A stretch of 64,000 nucleotides of DNA from Zerene cesonia (Eukaryota > Arthropoda > Insecta > Lepidoptera > Pieridae), in assembly GCF_012273895.1 (NCBI RefSeq), contig NW_024045138.1, positions 992,001 to 1,056,000 on the forward strand. Reading direction: 5' to 3'. Position 1 is the first letter of the stretch. Every line of letters begins with the position of its first letter. The translations under genes and the position numbers were made by a program. The notes below the pieces were generated by a model. The model was not told the DNA's origin. It was given only the letters and a program-made list of their open reading frames with translations, and did not search any database. Shown piece after piece: positions 1-12,224 of this stretch.

Positions 1-230
1 ATTCTTTCGAGATAAAAACAAAGTCGATTTCGAATTGTGTGACTGTTTTTACCGTTAAAATTACGTAACTGAATTTGATGTGGTTTTTCTTAGGAGATAG
101 AGTGATTCAGGAAGGTTTATATGTATATATCAAATATTTTTTTTGTTTCGTGTAGTGAGGATATGGATCATGTGCATTCCAATTGAAAAATCTAAATTTA
201 ATAAAATGTGATATATTTAATTTTAAGCAG

Positions 231-530
231 TGCTGGCTCAGTGGTGAGAACCTCGGACTTCAAATCGATAAGTCGGGGTTCGAGGCTGGACGAGCGTGCA
301 GGGAATAAATATATCATCGTAAAGTCAAAACCTATATAACATCACCACTGCTTAAAACGGTGAAGGAAAACATCGTGAGGAAACCGGCATGTCCAATAAT
401 CAAAAGTTCGACGACATGTGACATCTGCCAACCCGCACTTGGCCAGCGTGGTGGATTATGGCCTGAACCCTCATAGGCCTGTGTCCCAGCAGTGGGAACA
501 TATATGGACTGATGATGATGATGATGATAT
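231..530 (+). mobile_element. tRNA-derived SINE with (GAT)n tail
   Basis: The head has Pol III promoter-like boxes: an A-box-like TGGCTCAGTGG near 234 and a B-box-like GGTTCGAGG near 278. The body, with ACGGTGAAGGAAAACATCG and the phrase CCCAGCAGTGGGAACAT, recurs at 35877-36146. It ends in a GAT microsatellite at about 511-528, a usual lepidopteran SINE tail. It is non-coding. A separate insertion at 26502-26570 has the same kind of tail. Confidence 0.8.
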
Positions 531-1254
531 ATTTTATTAGCCTGAAAATAACAGCCACTTGGGTAGCCCAGTTCTTTTGATAAGCTTTCTATAATTTAAC
601 AACATCGGTAAAACTTTTACAAATAAATGAAACTGCATTCTCCGTGGCTTATTTATGAATGTTTATAATAATATAAATCCATAACACCCAGCATGATTTG
701 GAAATTAATCAGCGCGTGATTAAATAGTTTTATAGGTATCGCATAATGTAATAACATTCAGAATTCAGGGTTGTCACAAGTTAAATCTTATTATATATAA
801 ATTACGTGTCACGTTGTTTGTCCGCGATGAACTCTTAAACTACTTAACCGATTTAACATCGACCTTTCGACACGTTGTGTTTGTGATACATGTGTATTAT
901 TTTGCTTATCAAATCTAGTGTCCATAGTAAAAACTTAAGACTCGATAGCCTAGAATTGTTATCTGTATATTTTGTTATATTATATGAAAGACTAGAAGTG
1001 GCCATAATCTATCCTTGTACGAAATTTCATGTATATACGATAAGTATGGTATTGAGATATTGTAATCTTTAGAGAAATAAATGTATTTAACCGTAAGTAG
1101 ATTTGGCGCGAAAAAGCAACAAACACCTCATAAATTTTCACGTTATAATTTCGAGACCGTGTGGAGCGGCTAGTTCGTACAAGCTTGAAGGTCTCACCTT
1201 CGATAACAGCAGTTTTTTTTAACTTCTATAGGTTGATACTAATCCTATCCTTTT
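531..1254. other. AT-rich intron-like sequence
   Basis: The stretch has no coding signature. Short matches to the reverse end of Helitron-like elements may be present near 785-870 (wording like 'cgatgaactcttaaactacttaaccgattt'). Otherwise I see nothing recognisable. Confidence 0.5.
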
Positions 1255-1360
1255 AAAAATAAAAAAAAACTTTTTAACGGATTTTAAACGCTATTCATTC
1301 ATTACATTATTAACACGACGTTTCGAACACTTTACAGCGAGCGTGGTCACGGGGAGACTG
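1255..1360 (-). mobile_element. Single arm of the foldback repeat
   Basis: Holds the same sequence as one arm of the foldback element at 15918-16266: ACTTTTTAACGGATTTTAAA, then ACACGACGTTTCGAACACTT and GCGTGGTCACGGGGAGACTG. Only one arm is present. It stops exactly where a Helitron-like element begins. Confidence 0.7.
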
Positions 1361-1361
1361 A

Positions 1362-1562
1362 TCCTATCCTACTAATATTATAAATGCGAAAGTTTGTAAG
1401 GATGTCTGTGTGTGTTGCTCTTTCACGCAAAAACTACTGAACCGATTGCAATGAAATTGATACGTAGATAGATGAACAACTGGAATAACATATAGGCAAC
1501 TTTTTATCCCGATATTTCTACGGGATACGACTTACGCGGGTGAAACCGCGGGGCGCAGCTGG
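1362..1562 (+). mobile_element. Helitron-like element, LEP1-type family A
   Basis: Starts TCCTATCCTACTAATATTAT and ends in the GC-rich GAAACCGCGGGGCGCAGCT followed by GGT, where other copies have AGT. It is about 200 bp with no coding capacity, a non-autonomous rolling-circle type element. The body contains the family phrases CACGCAAAAACTACTGAACC and TTTTTATCCCGATATT. Confidence 0.85.
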
Positions 1563-1978
1563 TAATTTCATATTTTTATTTGTGCGTCAGGACCTACAAC
1601 AGTAAATATTATGTTTCATACATCTAACTAATATTATAAAGAGGTAAAGTTTGTAAATTTGTGAGTTGTGACGTTATAATCTCTGGAACATATAAACTAC
1701 TCAAAAACTCTTTTATTATAGAAAGTCACGTTATCTGCGAGTGTTGGCTATATCTTATTTTGTTTTTATCGCGGGTCAGTCCGAGCATAACCGGGCCGAG
1801 CGGCTAGTATATAATATAGCGATATTATTGTTGAAACACGTGTCGATAGCTGAATTTGCGTAACATTGAGTCATCTGGATTGATTCTAGGCACGACCTAG
1901 CTAGAACTATTGAACATTTCATTTAGCTACTATTTCTGGAAACATTAAGTAGGTTCTAATATAAACATAGACAAATAA

Positions 1979-2185
1979 TCCTATCCTACTAATATTATAA
2001 ATGCGAAAATTTGTAAGAATGTGTGTGTGTGTTTGTTGCTCTTTCACGCAAAAATTTCTGAACCAATTGCGATGAAATTTGGTACATAGACAGCTGGACA
2101 ACTGGAATAACATATAGGCAACTTATTATCCCGATATTCCTACGGAATATGGACTTACGCGGGTGAAACCGCGGGGCGCAGCTAG
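1979..2185 (+). mobile_element. Helitron-like element, family A
   Basis: A full-length copy starting TCCTATCCTACTAATATTAT and ending GCGGGGCGCAGCTAG, about 207 bp. It resembles the copy at 1362 closely, including the doubled ATCCT at the 5' end. Confidence 0.87.
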
Positions 2186-5100
2186 TTTAAGATCAATGAC
2201 TAACCCTTTAAAAGGAAAGACACAATTATAATTACATAAAAAAGATAAACAATCATTATTAATGAAAGTATACAAGAAAATGTGTTTTCGGAGTTTTTAC
2301 CGATCAACCACAGTTACTTTATACTAGCTTTTTGCCGCGGCTTCGCACGCGCTAAATTTGGGGTAGTTAATACTTGTTATTATACATTTAGTAGTATTAG
2401 CGAGCGGTATCGTTTGAGAGAAGAAATGTTATTTTTTTAACACTGTTCAAAATCAGTTCACATTGCATTTATTGTGAGTCTGTATTTCACCATACATTAT
2501 ATTAAGTTTTAATCAATCTTTATTAAATCGGAACAATAATTATGTTTTATTTCATCCGTGGTGAATGGTTAAGTATTATTAAAGGGCTCTCAGAGATTGT
2601 GGCTAAAGCTGTATTCTTCGAAAGAAAATTTTTAAAACGAAATTATAGATTTTGTTTATTTGTAACTGTTTGTTAAACATTTCTCCATTGCTTGTAAGAA
2701 AAACGGCACAAAAAACAGTTGCTTCATATGTATTTACCATCTCTCAATTTCAGACTAATGCTCTGTGGGTGTTTGTTTACAATATTTTTTATTCGAAATG
2801 TACTCTTTCATTATTTAATATCATTTGTGTTGGTTAAAATGTTGCTATCTTATATTTCAATAAGAAAAAAAAAATCTATATTCAAATTTTCAAAATACGA
2901 ACATTGAGAACGAACCGTGTAATAATATTTTTGAAATTGGAACTTCAGAACGGAACGCATCACTAACAATTCTTCATTTGAACTTCGCCATAGAAATCTA
3001 ATTAAAACAGCTATAATTTACGTATCAAGGCGTCGTGTGAGTCATTAGGGGTCACTGGCCTGTTAAGGTGTACACACACGATAGACGGGTGTTTGAAGCG
3101 CCCTAATTTAATGGTTATGTTATATGTTATTGCGACACGGACATTATTGCTTATGTGATGTTTATTTACGATGTCCATTATTGACTTGCAATGTATTGGA
3201 CGATTGATTTTGAACTTAACAGTCTGTCTTTATTATATATTTTAACTAGCGGCCAGCCGCGGCTTTGCCCGTGGTACTTAGACATAAACACTCAGGAACC
3301 GCGTAACGTAACGTAACGTAACGTAGTTACGAAACGGGTAGACATTTTAAAAGCTTTTGCTACTATCATACTACTTCTGCGTGTTGATTTCAATTACTAG
3401 GTCATATTATCATCACACTAAAAAGTTCTAAAATGTTTTATGAGTCGCAATGGTATCTAGACACTAGCCTGCCCAGCGACGAACGCAATCAATATATCAA
3501 AGGCAAGTGACCACAAAGCGATCGCCACTGATAAGATATCAGAAACTAATTACTACCGATCACCAACTGTTATACTAAATACGTTACTGTATCAGTATTT
3601 GTATGTATAATTTTTATATGTAAATAAAACGCTTGAACTGTAAAAATAATAAAATAGTCGTTCATGATAGCTACTCTCATAGACACCAGTGTTATTTTGC
3701 ATGGATTTATTTAGTGTATTCTCTTTGAAATATTACATTTTTGACATTCTTTGCTAAGTTTGTGCATCTGGGGTTTTGCGCGCTATGACACGTGCAGGTT
3801 TACATAATGGCGTCCCAAAGTGAGGGTATATTTAAATATTGCATTCACAATCGCAAGTCAAAAGTCGCAAACAAAGTTTTCCAACTGTATTCAGGCATAA
3901 CAATACATATAAACAAGCCAGTCATCAGCTATTCCTGCAGATTATCTGTTATGTTCCCTCGCAATAAAAAACGAAGAAAAAACAGATATACTGCTATAAT
4001 TCTGAAGACGAGTTAACATCTCCATATACGTTGTGTACCTAGAAAGGCGATAGCGAGAAATAGCCTTCTTGTATTTACTACCTTGTTACGATATACATAA
4101 TGATTTCTGTTCTTTGTATAAGGTGTCGTTTTAATCCTAAGGAATTATATTAGTAAAAATATTTAAACATAATTATCATGTTATATTAAATATCTATTGC
4201 TTTAAACAATGAAACTATAGCTTAATAAAAAATGAACACTTACGCAGCAAAAATTTTTCTTTATGTAACATATATTTCTTAGCTGATGAGATGAAATCGT
4301 TTCCATTATGATCATTAATAAGAATACAGAAGCTGTTGCAAAATTTAAATGCTATTGATCAAACGAACATTCCGATTTTCGATAGCAACTTAAATAACTA
4401 TTTTTTATCCTCTGTTTATCTGTATATTTAAGTCTTTGTAATCTACGAATGTTGTGTGGACTGAAAAAAGATTATTCTATTAAAATAATATAACAAACAC
4501 AAAACCGCCTTAAAATTGTTAGAACTAGATCAAATATAATTTGTCACAAACACGATGTCACAGCGTTCAAATAAAAAGGAATCACAAAAATCAGTTCACC
4601 TAGAAGTTATGGGCAAAGCCAAAAGAAAAAAAAAGAAAATACATCGATTTGATAATCCCCTCCTTTTTACCATATTCATAAATATGAAACTGTTTTCAAC
4701 CGACTTTAAAAAGAATAATCCGCTCCATGCTAGCTCCGCTATAAGATGACAGGGAGACTAAAAATCTGCTAGGTAAAACAACCAAACAAACGTAGGAAGG
4801 TGATTCGTATTCAAAAACCGGGAAACGAACTCCGTGATTCACCATCGGAATGCAGGTGGGCGGTCCAGATGACTAGACTAGCTCAGCGACATGTAACCTA
4901 ACTGCAGAATACTCAACGACCCACCTAATACTACATATAGTTTTGGAGAGGGATTACATAGGGCTTCAATTTTAGGCTAATTGTCAGTGGGCGGTTTATT
5001 ATTGTTCATACTAAATTATTTCATTTTTTGACACGCTTTTGTATAGATACAGATCCTAATTAATCAGACAAAAAACATTACGGTTAAACTTCTGTTGGAA

Positions 5101-5718
5101 ACTGAATAGTTAAGTCCTTAGGCTAATTAAGTCACGAATAAATAATCCCAAAAGGAATTTTGCGGTTGACAAATAATATAATATACGAGACCACTTTCAC
5201 GCGAGAAGCCGCGGGCGGGAAGCTAGTATAGTTTACAAATGCTATTAAAGCAATAGGGCGCTGTCCAACAATAACAAATATTAATATATTCTTTCATTAG
5301 TCCTCTTTTAAATAGAAAAGTTGTAGAAATAACAAACGCAATTTATGAAATACTTCCAGACGTTTCCCTTTAAGTGGCGTTAAATGAAAACAAATAAAAA
5401 TCGCTTCACCCAACAACACAAGCAGTGAATTAATTAAGTGCAGTTTCTTTTATTGTTTGTTTCGAGCTCAGAACAGCTTGATTGCGAGCTAACTGCAAGG
5501 AATCTCTTTGAAGCCGAGACCCGGTTGAGAATTCTTTCGCGTATCTAAACTTTAAAATATCGAGTGGTTTAGTTTTTCTATTAAAATAATTATATTTAAC
5601 ACACAAAAAATCGTCTTCGATTTGTCAGTACTAGAGCAAATATTTACATAATTGTTTATATAAGCATAATAAATGTAATGATTTAAATCATAATATAAAT
5701 TTACATTGTACGTTTTTT
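2186..5718. other. Intron-like block with repeat fragments
   Basis: A long AT-rich block with no supported exon. Recognisable pieces are a Helitron family B 3' end on the minus strand near 2322-2410 (CTAGCTTTTTGCCGCGGCTT), a CGTAA microsatellite at 3300-3325, a dispersed repeat near 4495-4715 (ending in 'gataatcccctcctttttacc') and a Helitron-like end near 5180-5226 (AAGCCGCGGGCGGGAAGCTA). The small open frames at 3792-4016 and 4555-4749 have no family features and the second lies inside a repeat. Confidence 0.6.
3300..3325 (+). repeat. (CGTAA)n microsatellite
   Basis: Four to five tandem CGTAA units, ending in GTAGTTACG. Confidence 0.85.
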
Positions 5719-5886
5719 GAAGTGAAACTTCTTTAGAATCGTTGTGATTTCAAACCTGATGCAACGGAAAAACGACAGGTAAGAGACAGAAATACAAAAA
5801 TGTGTAGAATGAAGCCGGCAAAGAATGAGACAGAAATATACATACTATTTTATTCATTCGTTTGACGATTTATTGAAGTTTCACTT
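5719..5886 (+). mobile_element. MITE, copy 1
   Basis: A 168 bp element bounded by GAAGTGAAACTTC on the left and GAAGTTTCACTTC on the right, forming an inverted repeat. The interior contains TTAGAATCGTTGTGATTTCA and ATGAAGCCGGCAAAGAATGA and has no coding capacity. A near-identical copy is at 16397-16582. The class of its parent transposon cannot be told from the sequence. Confidence 0.75.
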
Positions 5887-7737
5887 CTATCATGTGTGAT
5901 ATCTTTTTTAATAACATACATAGCAATATTTTATATGCTAGATTATAAGGCGGGCTTTGACACACTAATTTGATTTATTCAGTTTTTTTCTAGATAAACA
6001 GCATATGCAGTATTCCTAAAATGCGAATATTCATACTTTGAGATATTCTGTGCAAACTTCTTAACTATTTTCATAAGAAAATCCGGTGGTGATGTTTGAA
6101 AGGATAAACTTTTTAACCTTATTCCTGTTAACAAATCTGTGTAGACAATTTGAAACTTTAACATGAAATCTTTGGATCATATTAATATAAGTAAATAATT
6201 AAGTAATTTGAATGAAATTAGACCGTGATTTTATTAGTTTACGATACAAGTGGACTATCCAACGAATAGATAGTATGTGTTATGGTACCTATAATATTAG
6301 TAAACGAATGCTACCGTAAGCTCTCGGTCTATAGCAGTATAGGGGTATAATTACTCAATTGCTTTCGTTAAACAAACGTTCAAAAATAACATTCTATATT
6401 GCAGTTTAGTTTTCTAACTAGCTTGTTGTTTTAATTTTTATTTGTTTCGTGTTTTATTGAAAACCAGATATTGATTTAATTAAAAAATAAATATCAGGTC
6501 AATAAATATTATGAGAAAAGTCAAAATTTTATTAATTTCGCAAAGGTAGATTTTGTTTGTAAGGTAAAACCGTTAACACGATTCTAATGAAATTTTGCTA
6601 TTATGATAGTTAAAGTTTCGACTTTTTCAAACCCATTCTCTACATTAAAATAGAGATCAAAACGCGCTTTAATCTCAGGAACTACTGGCCCGAATCGAAT
6701 TGTTTTTTGTGTTGTATAGTCTATTCACCAAGAAAGGCAAAACGACTACGACTATAATTATAGAGTAGCAAGAAAATGTGCATAAATATTTCTTTTTAAC
6801 CGACGTTTCAAAAAGCGACCAACTTTTATCTAGTGCTTCCATTGTGTGAGCTGCGTAAACGGTTTTAAGCTAACATTTTTTATCCTCAAATAATGCGGGC
6901 GAAACCGGTCGCACAGCTAGTCTACAAACACAATTGTATTCTACACTAGCCGTTCGGCCCAGCTTCGCTCGTGGTACATACCTATATTATAGTTTATGTC
7001 ACTCAGTGAAGATTTTTTGAATGGGTCCAGTGGTTTTTGCGTAAAAACGTTACAAACATACAAAAGTTTCCTCTACATAATATTAGTGTGGATATTATTG
7101 TCATTCACATCATTTCATAAAGATCGACACATCACTGCTTCGAAAACGGATTCATCACAAGTTTAATTTAAACTTTATGGCCCTGTGATAGAGCATGTTA
7201 TTGTCTTACCTCCAAGGATGACTCAATCTCTTTGTCTTCATATCGGATGATGGCGGATTTTTTTCGCAAATACTTTTAATCTGGTGACTAAGGTGCGGAT
7301 GTCACACACGCGATGTTTAAGTCTTTTTCATAAACAAAAGTAGACGAAGTTAAATCGATTTGTCTATTTGAACCTTACCCTATTTCTTTTGATTGTATTT
7401 GATTGTATTGTTTAAATATGGAATAAATAAATCATTTCATCATTTCATCATCAACCAGTTATTCTTGAGTTTAGCTCATTATCACATTATATTTAGACTA
7501 GTTGTCCGCCATGGCTTCGCCCATTATAAATAGTACCTGGATGACCGAGCTTTGCTCGGTTTAACTTCGTGAAGTTCGATTGTTTATAAGCGTCTTTTCC
7601 AAGATCGTTTAGGCATGTAGTGAACACGTGCATTAAGAAGACACAAAACAATATAAACAATTAGTCTAACCTCAAAGCAAACACTCATAGACTTCGTTAC
7701 TTAACTACGTCATCTGCTGGAACTTTAATTATTCGCC

Positions 7738-7826
7738 AAAAATAGTATTAGTATTATTATTCGCCAATAGATGTCAGGAAGAAAAAATAGTATTAGTATT
7801 ATTATTCGCCAATAGATGTCAGGAAG
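7738..7826 (+). repeat. Tandem duplication, 45-bp period
   Basis: The unit containing AATAGTATTAGTATTATTAT and TCGCCAATAGATGTCAGGAAG is present twice in direct repeat, at about 7738-7781 and 7783-7826. A single inverted relative (CCTGACATCTATTGGTGAAT) lies near 11399-11434. Confidence 0.85.
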
Positions 7827-7962
7827 AGTCGCTAAGTTTAAGTCGATAAAACACGAATATGACATTTTCTAAAAAAGATTCCTAGCTAGATCGATTTAAC
7901 GCCCCCGAAACCCCCCATATACTAAATTTCATGAAAATCGTTGGAGCCGATTCCGAGATTCC

Positions 7963-7965
<3 letters not shown>

Positions 7966-7993
<28 letters not shown>

Positions 7994-7994
7994 C
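7966..7994. repeat. (TA)n microsatellite
   Basis: A run of about 14 TA units at the 3' side of a dispersed repeat. Confidence 0.9.
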
Positions 7995-8511
7995 AAGAAT
8001 TGCTCGTTTAAAGATATAAGATATAACTTCTCCAACAGTAAGAATTATAATAAACGGTCTATTACTTACTGAGATTAGCGCATCCAATACATAAGCAAAC
8101 AAACTCTTCAGCTTTATATTATTAGCATAGATTATTTAATTTGGTTTTTAATTTAAAATACTATTACTGGATAATAAAGACTAAAGAAATAGATCTTTTG
8201 TAAAATCTATATAATCGTCCCAAATGATACATGTTCAGATGTGTACGTATCGCGAACTCTTGCGCAAGGCATGCAGGTACATGTCTAATTTGACATTTTT
8301 GTAATGTCAAAACATAAAGGTTAGCTGTTTCTATTTACATTGTTTGACATGAATAGGTTCTAGAGCATGGTATGGCATGAAATTCTTTTAAATAGAAGAA
8401 ATATAACTCTTTTTGCTTTTTCTTCCTAATTTTGACTCTCATAATAACTGATATAAAGTTCTCAAAAGTCCATTTGATTTAAAAAATGTTTACATATATG
8501 TGATACTATCT

Positions 8512-8716
8512 GAGCCCCGGTTTCACCCGCATAAGTCTGTATCCCATAGGAATATCGTGATAAAAAGTTACCTATGTGTTATTCCAGTTGTCCAGCTGTC
8601 TACGTACTAAATTTATTTGCAATTGGTTAAGTAGTTTTTGCGTGAAAGAGTCACAAACATACACATACACATACATCCAACCTCACAAACTGTCGCATTT
8701 ATAATATTAGTAGGAT
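8512..8716 (-). mobile_element. Helitron-like element, family A
   Basis: Read on the plus strand it begins with the reversed 3' end (GCCCCGGTTTCACCCGCATA) and finishes ATAATATTAGTAGGAT, the reversed 5' end. It is about 205 bp and non-coding, with small deviations from the other copies. Confidence 0.83.
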
Positions 8717-9125
8717 GGGATTTGACAGAAATGTAAAGTTTCAAATTAACTATACAGTTACAGTTTAACATATATCAAAATAAAATTGAGGTTTTCGCCC
8801 TTATCTACTTGCATGTATGGTCGTCAATACATCGAAACGTGCAGTCGTTCAGTAGCAAGAATGGAACATACATACATAAAGTATCGTAAGAAACAAATTC
8901 AATAACATTATGAAAGCCTATGGCCGGTTATCAGGTGACGCATACCCAATTGCCTAGGTGTACCGACTTCAGTAAAACCTAGATAGACTTATTTAGCCCG
9001 CTAAATAATCTAACTGTACAACGCCTTATCACCATAACACGACAGCTTAGCGATTGGCGCGCGGTCCTGGTGATAAGCGAGAGCGATTCGTGAAATCTTT
9101 TGCCTTTTATGTTTAGTCACCATAA
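8717..9125. other. Intron-like sequence
   Basis: A partly GC-richer stretch near 9000-9080 contains TTATCACC and GGTGATAA in inverted arrangement. I see no exon or nameable element. Confidence 0.4.
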
Positions 9126-9126
9126 A

Positions 9127-9324
9127 TCCTACCAATATTATAAATGCGGAAGTTTGTAAGGATGTGTGTGTGTTTGTTACTCTATCACGTAAAAACTACT
9201 GAAACGATTGCAATGAAATTTGATACGTAGACAGATGGGCAGGTGGAATAACATGTAGGCAACTTTTTATCCCAATATTTCTACGGGATACGGACTTACG
9301 CGGGTGAAACCGCGGGGCGCAGCT
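9127..9324 (+). mobile_element. Helitron-like element, family A
   Basis: Starts TCCTACCAATATTATAAATG and ends GCGGGGCGCAGCTA. After the end the flank continues TAGCGCAGCGCAG, so the last bases of the terminus (normally CTAGT) are altered. Confidence 0.83.
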
Positions 9325-10148
9325 ATAGCGCAGCGCAGATATATGATACAGTTTATGGAATTTTTGGCCTGGATTGAAAAAATACTTGCGCGAAACCGCG
9401 CTTACGCGGTGAAAATTTTGTGAATTAAAAATTAATTACGAAAAAAACGAAGTATGTAAATAAGAATGAGAAGATGAAAAAGCAGTCTTTTTTTTTTTAA
9501 ATTCTCTATATTTTTTTGATTAAAACCTCTACTTATATCTTAATTTATTAATAAATCAAAGAAGAAAGTATTTCTAAGCACCGTCAAAAAAATCCAATGT
9601 ACTTATTTTCAAATCATCGACTTAAACGATTATACAAAAAAAAAAATATAAAATAGTTACTATTAAGTTTCTAGCCGATTCTTAGTACGCCGTTTTAAAA
9701 AATTGACTTTCCATAAACATTTTTATAAATTTAAATGAACAAAAAATTGTTGAGTTTGAGTTAGACGCTATTTCTTTAAAACTTCCACCCCGTAAAATCG
9801 ATGTAAATGTAATTTACAGATAAACTAATGTACATTGCGCGCCGTTATCGAAGATTGAAACCGAGTTATATTACATGCTATTATTATAATGCAATGTATT
9901 ATGCACTTAGCGTATCGGCCGTTTTATCGGCAGGCTTCGAGATATCTATGAACAATATAATTTATTGGCTGTCACTGTGACATACGTCAAGCATTCAATA
10001 CTGGTATTATGGGATGCGAGATGAAATCTTGGGATTTTTATGGCTACTTCATCAAAGGCTTTAGTAATATCTATTTAACATGAAGCTATGATGGCTTTTG
10101 AGATGATAAATTTTCCGCATTTTACTTGGAAATTACTATAAAAACACA
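9325..10148. other. AT-rich intron-like sequence
   Basis: Contains several poly-A and poly-T runs. Nothing recognisable. Confidence 0.4.
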
Positions 10149-10357
10149 TCCTTTCCTTCCTACTGATATTATAAATACGAAAGTTTGTAAGGATGTGTAT
10201 GTGTTTGTTGCTCTTTCACGCAAAAACTAATGAACCGATTGCAATGAAATTTGGTACGCAGACAGCTGGACAACTAGAAAATGAATAAAGGCAACTTTTT
10301 ATACCAATATTCCTAAGGGTACGGACTTACGCGGGCGAAACCGAGAGGCGCAGTTAG
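10149..10357 (+). mobile_element. Helitron-like element, family A, diverged
   Basis: The 5' part is TCCTTTCCTTCCTACTGATA and the 3' end is CGAGAGGCGCAGTTAG. It has more substitutions than neighbouring copies, suggesting an older insertion. Confidence 0.78.
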
Positions 10358-10601
10358 TTTTGCTATAAAGTAATGAAAAGCATGCCATGCGTTAAGAGGT
10401 TCTCGTTAACATTTTTGTAAAAAATCTTTAATTCTTATAATCATTACTATAGCCATGTAGGAGACGATATCACTATCGTATCGGATGTCTGTTCCCTTTT
10501 TTTCATATCGCTTCAAGTTTGTCCCTTGAAAATGTGATATGATTATTAAAGTATCATATAAACATCACATTCACATGACATTATAACACTTCGAGTAAAA
10601 A

Positions 10602-10602
10602 A

Positions 10603-10648
<46 letters not shown>
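10602..10648. repeat. (TA)n microsatellite
   Basis: More than 20 TA units. An apparent small minus-strand open frame across it is only translated TA repeat. Confidence 0.93.
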
Positions 10649-10649
<1 letters not shown>

Positions 10650-11437
10650 AAAGATTCCCAGAAAGCTCATACGGAAGTATTAAATTTCCAAATGTTTGAA
10701 TGATAATTTCATGAAAACATCTATATAACAAGTTTATTAACATTTTATCGTTTACATCTTGTATAACTATAATCTTAGATTAATCTTACCGCTGCGTTTA
10801 CATACGAAGGTATAGTACCAATTTTGTATTGAAACTTTCAGATAATTACCTGAAACAAATTAAAAATATATATAAGTACAATGCCTTATTGAATGCACTT
10901 ACAATATCTAATATAGAGGTATATATTTTCATACAAAAAAATACCTACTTGTCATTTGGCAATAGGAATAATAGAAATATGTGGATATTGGGAAATAAAC
11001 AATATTATTAACGTAACTAGGTTGTATTATATTTTTTTTTTTGATAAAAGGAAGGGATGGATCACTGAACGGATAATCAAAAGAAATGATTATAACATAA
11101 TATATTTCAAGGTGCTTGTATTGGTGTATATTTCAATAATTAATATAAAAATAGAAAAATCAAGTAAAGGAAGAAGAAATTCTCATTAGTCATTATAACT
11201 TAATATTATAAATGTGTGCTTGTTTGTCTTTCTTTTAACGCAACTGACAAAATGGAGGATTGTCTGGAGATACTAGGCTAGTTGTCGTGAAACATAATAT
11301 CATTGTCATGGGGATTTCTTTTCTTTGGGCGATAAATCGGTCTAGCTAGAAATCTCTTTTAGAAAATGTCATATTCGTGTTTTATTCGTGTTTTTTTTCC
11401 TGACATCTATTGGTGAATAATAATACTATTTTGCTTC
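10649..11437. other. AT-rich intron-like sequence
   Basis: Very AT-rich, without an exon signature. At about 11310-11434 it holds an inverted relative of the repeat at 7738-7900. Confidence 0.45.
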
Positions 11438-11536
11438 GTAGATAGCTGGACAACTGAAATAACAAATAGGCACTTTTTATACCGATATTCCTACGGGATA
11501 CGGACTTACGCGGTTTCAACCGCGGGTCACAGCTAG
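11438..11536 (+). mobile_element. Helitron-like element, 3' part only
   Basis: Only the 3' half is present, from TCGTAGATAGCTGGACAACT to CGCGGGTCACAGCTAGT. The 5' half is missing and an unrelated repeat sits in its place. Confidence 0.75.
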
Positions 11537-11752
11537 TAAATAAATAATTACACACCATCAAACAAATAACCGTAATTCATCACAGACTAAACAGCCTGTT
11601 TTAAGTCTCATTAAAAGACGACCCGAATTAAAACCGTAACCATTATAATTATTATCGTTAAAGTATGAATAAATTAGCGTCAGCTTAACGTACAACCGTC
11701 ACCATATCATTTAAAACGCCTAACGGTTCGCGACACAAAGATATCTTACTAA

Positions 11753-11952
11753 ACCTACTAATAATATTAATGCGAAAGTTTGTAAGGATGTGTGTGAGTT
11801 TGTTGCTCTTTCACGCAAAAACTACTGAACCGATTGCAATAAAATTTGTTACGTAGATAGCTGGACAACTGGAATAACATATAGGCAAATTTTTATCCAG
11901 ATATTCCCACGGGATATGAACTTACGCGGGTGAAACCGCGGGCCGCAGCTAG
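11753..11952 (+). mobile_element. Helitron-like element, family A
   Basis: Starts near TCTTACTAAACCTACTAATA and ends GCGGGCCGCAGCTAG. It is full length, with a slightly disturbed 5' end (AATAATATTAATGCG instead of AATATTATAAATGCG). Confidence 0.82.
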
Positions 11953-12013
11953 TGTTTCATAAACAAGGAGTGAGTATCGAAGTTGTATTGTGATGTACTG
12001 CTCTGCTGGAGAA

Positions 12014-12224
12014 ATCCTACTTATATTATAAACGCGACAGTTTGTCAGTATAGACGGATGTATGTATCTATGGATGTTTGTTCCTATTGTCTACGTACTA
12101 AATTAAATTGCAATCGGTTCAGTAGTTTTTCCGTGAAAGAGTAACAAATACACACACATCCTTACAAACTTCAGCATTTATAATACTAGTAGGATTTGCG
12201 GGCGAAGCCGCAGGGGGAAACTAG
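12014..12224 (+). mobile_element. Nested Helitron-like elements
   Basis: The outer element starts TCCTACTTATATTATAAACG and its 3' end appears at about 12196-12224 (GCGGGCGAAGCCGCAGGG, then ACTAG). Between them, from about 12085 to 12195, lies a minus-strand family A piece that ends ATAATACTAGTAGGAT, the reversed 5' terminus. This looks like one element inserted into another. Confidence 0.65.

Larger units (their letters stand above)
5887..8511. other. Intron-like block with Helitron fragments
   Basis: No supported exon. It contains a minus-strand Helitron-like piece at about 6940-7090 (begins ACTAGCCGTTCGGCCCAGCT), another at about 7498-7570 (ACTAGTTGTCCGCCATGGCT), a tandem duplication at 7738-7826 and a TA tract near 7966-7994 that follows a retroposon-like tail (GAGCCGATTCCGAGATTCC). 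Confidence 0.6.

Noticed and set aside
510..530. GAT array as a coding Asp repeat
   Set aside because: It is the tail of a SINE.
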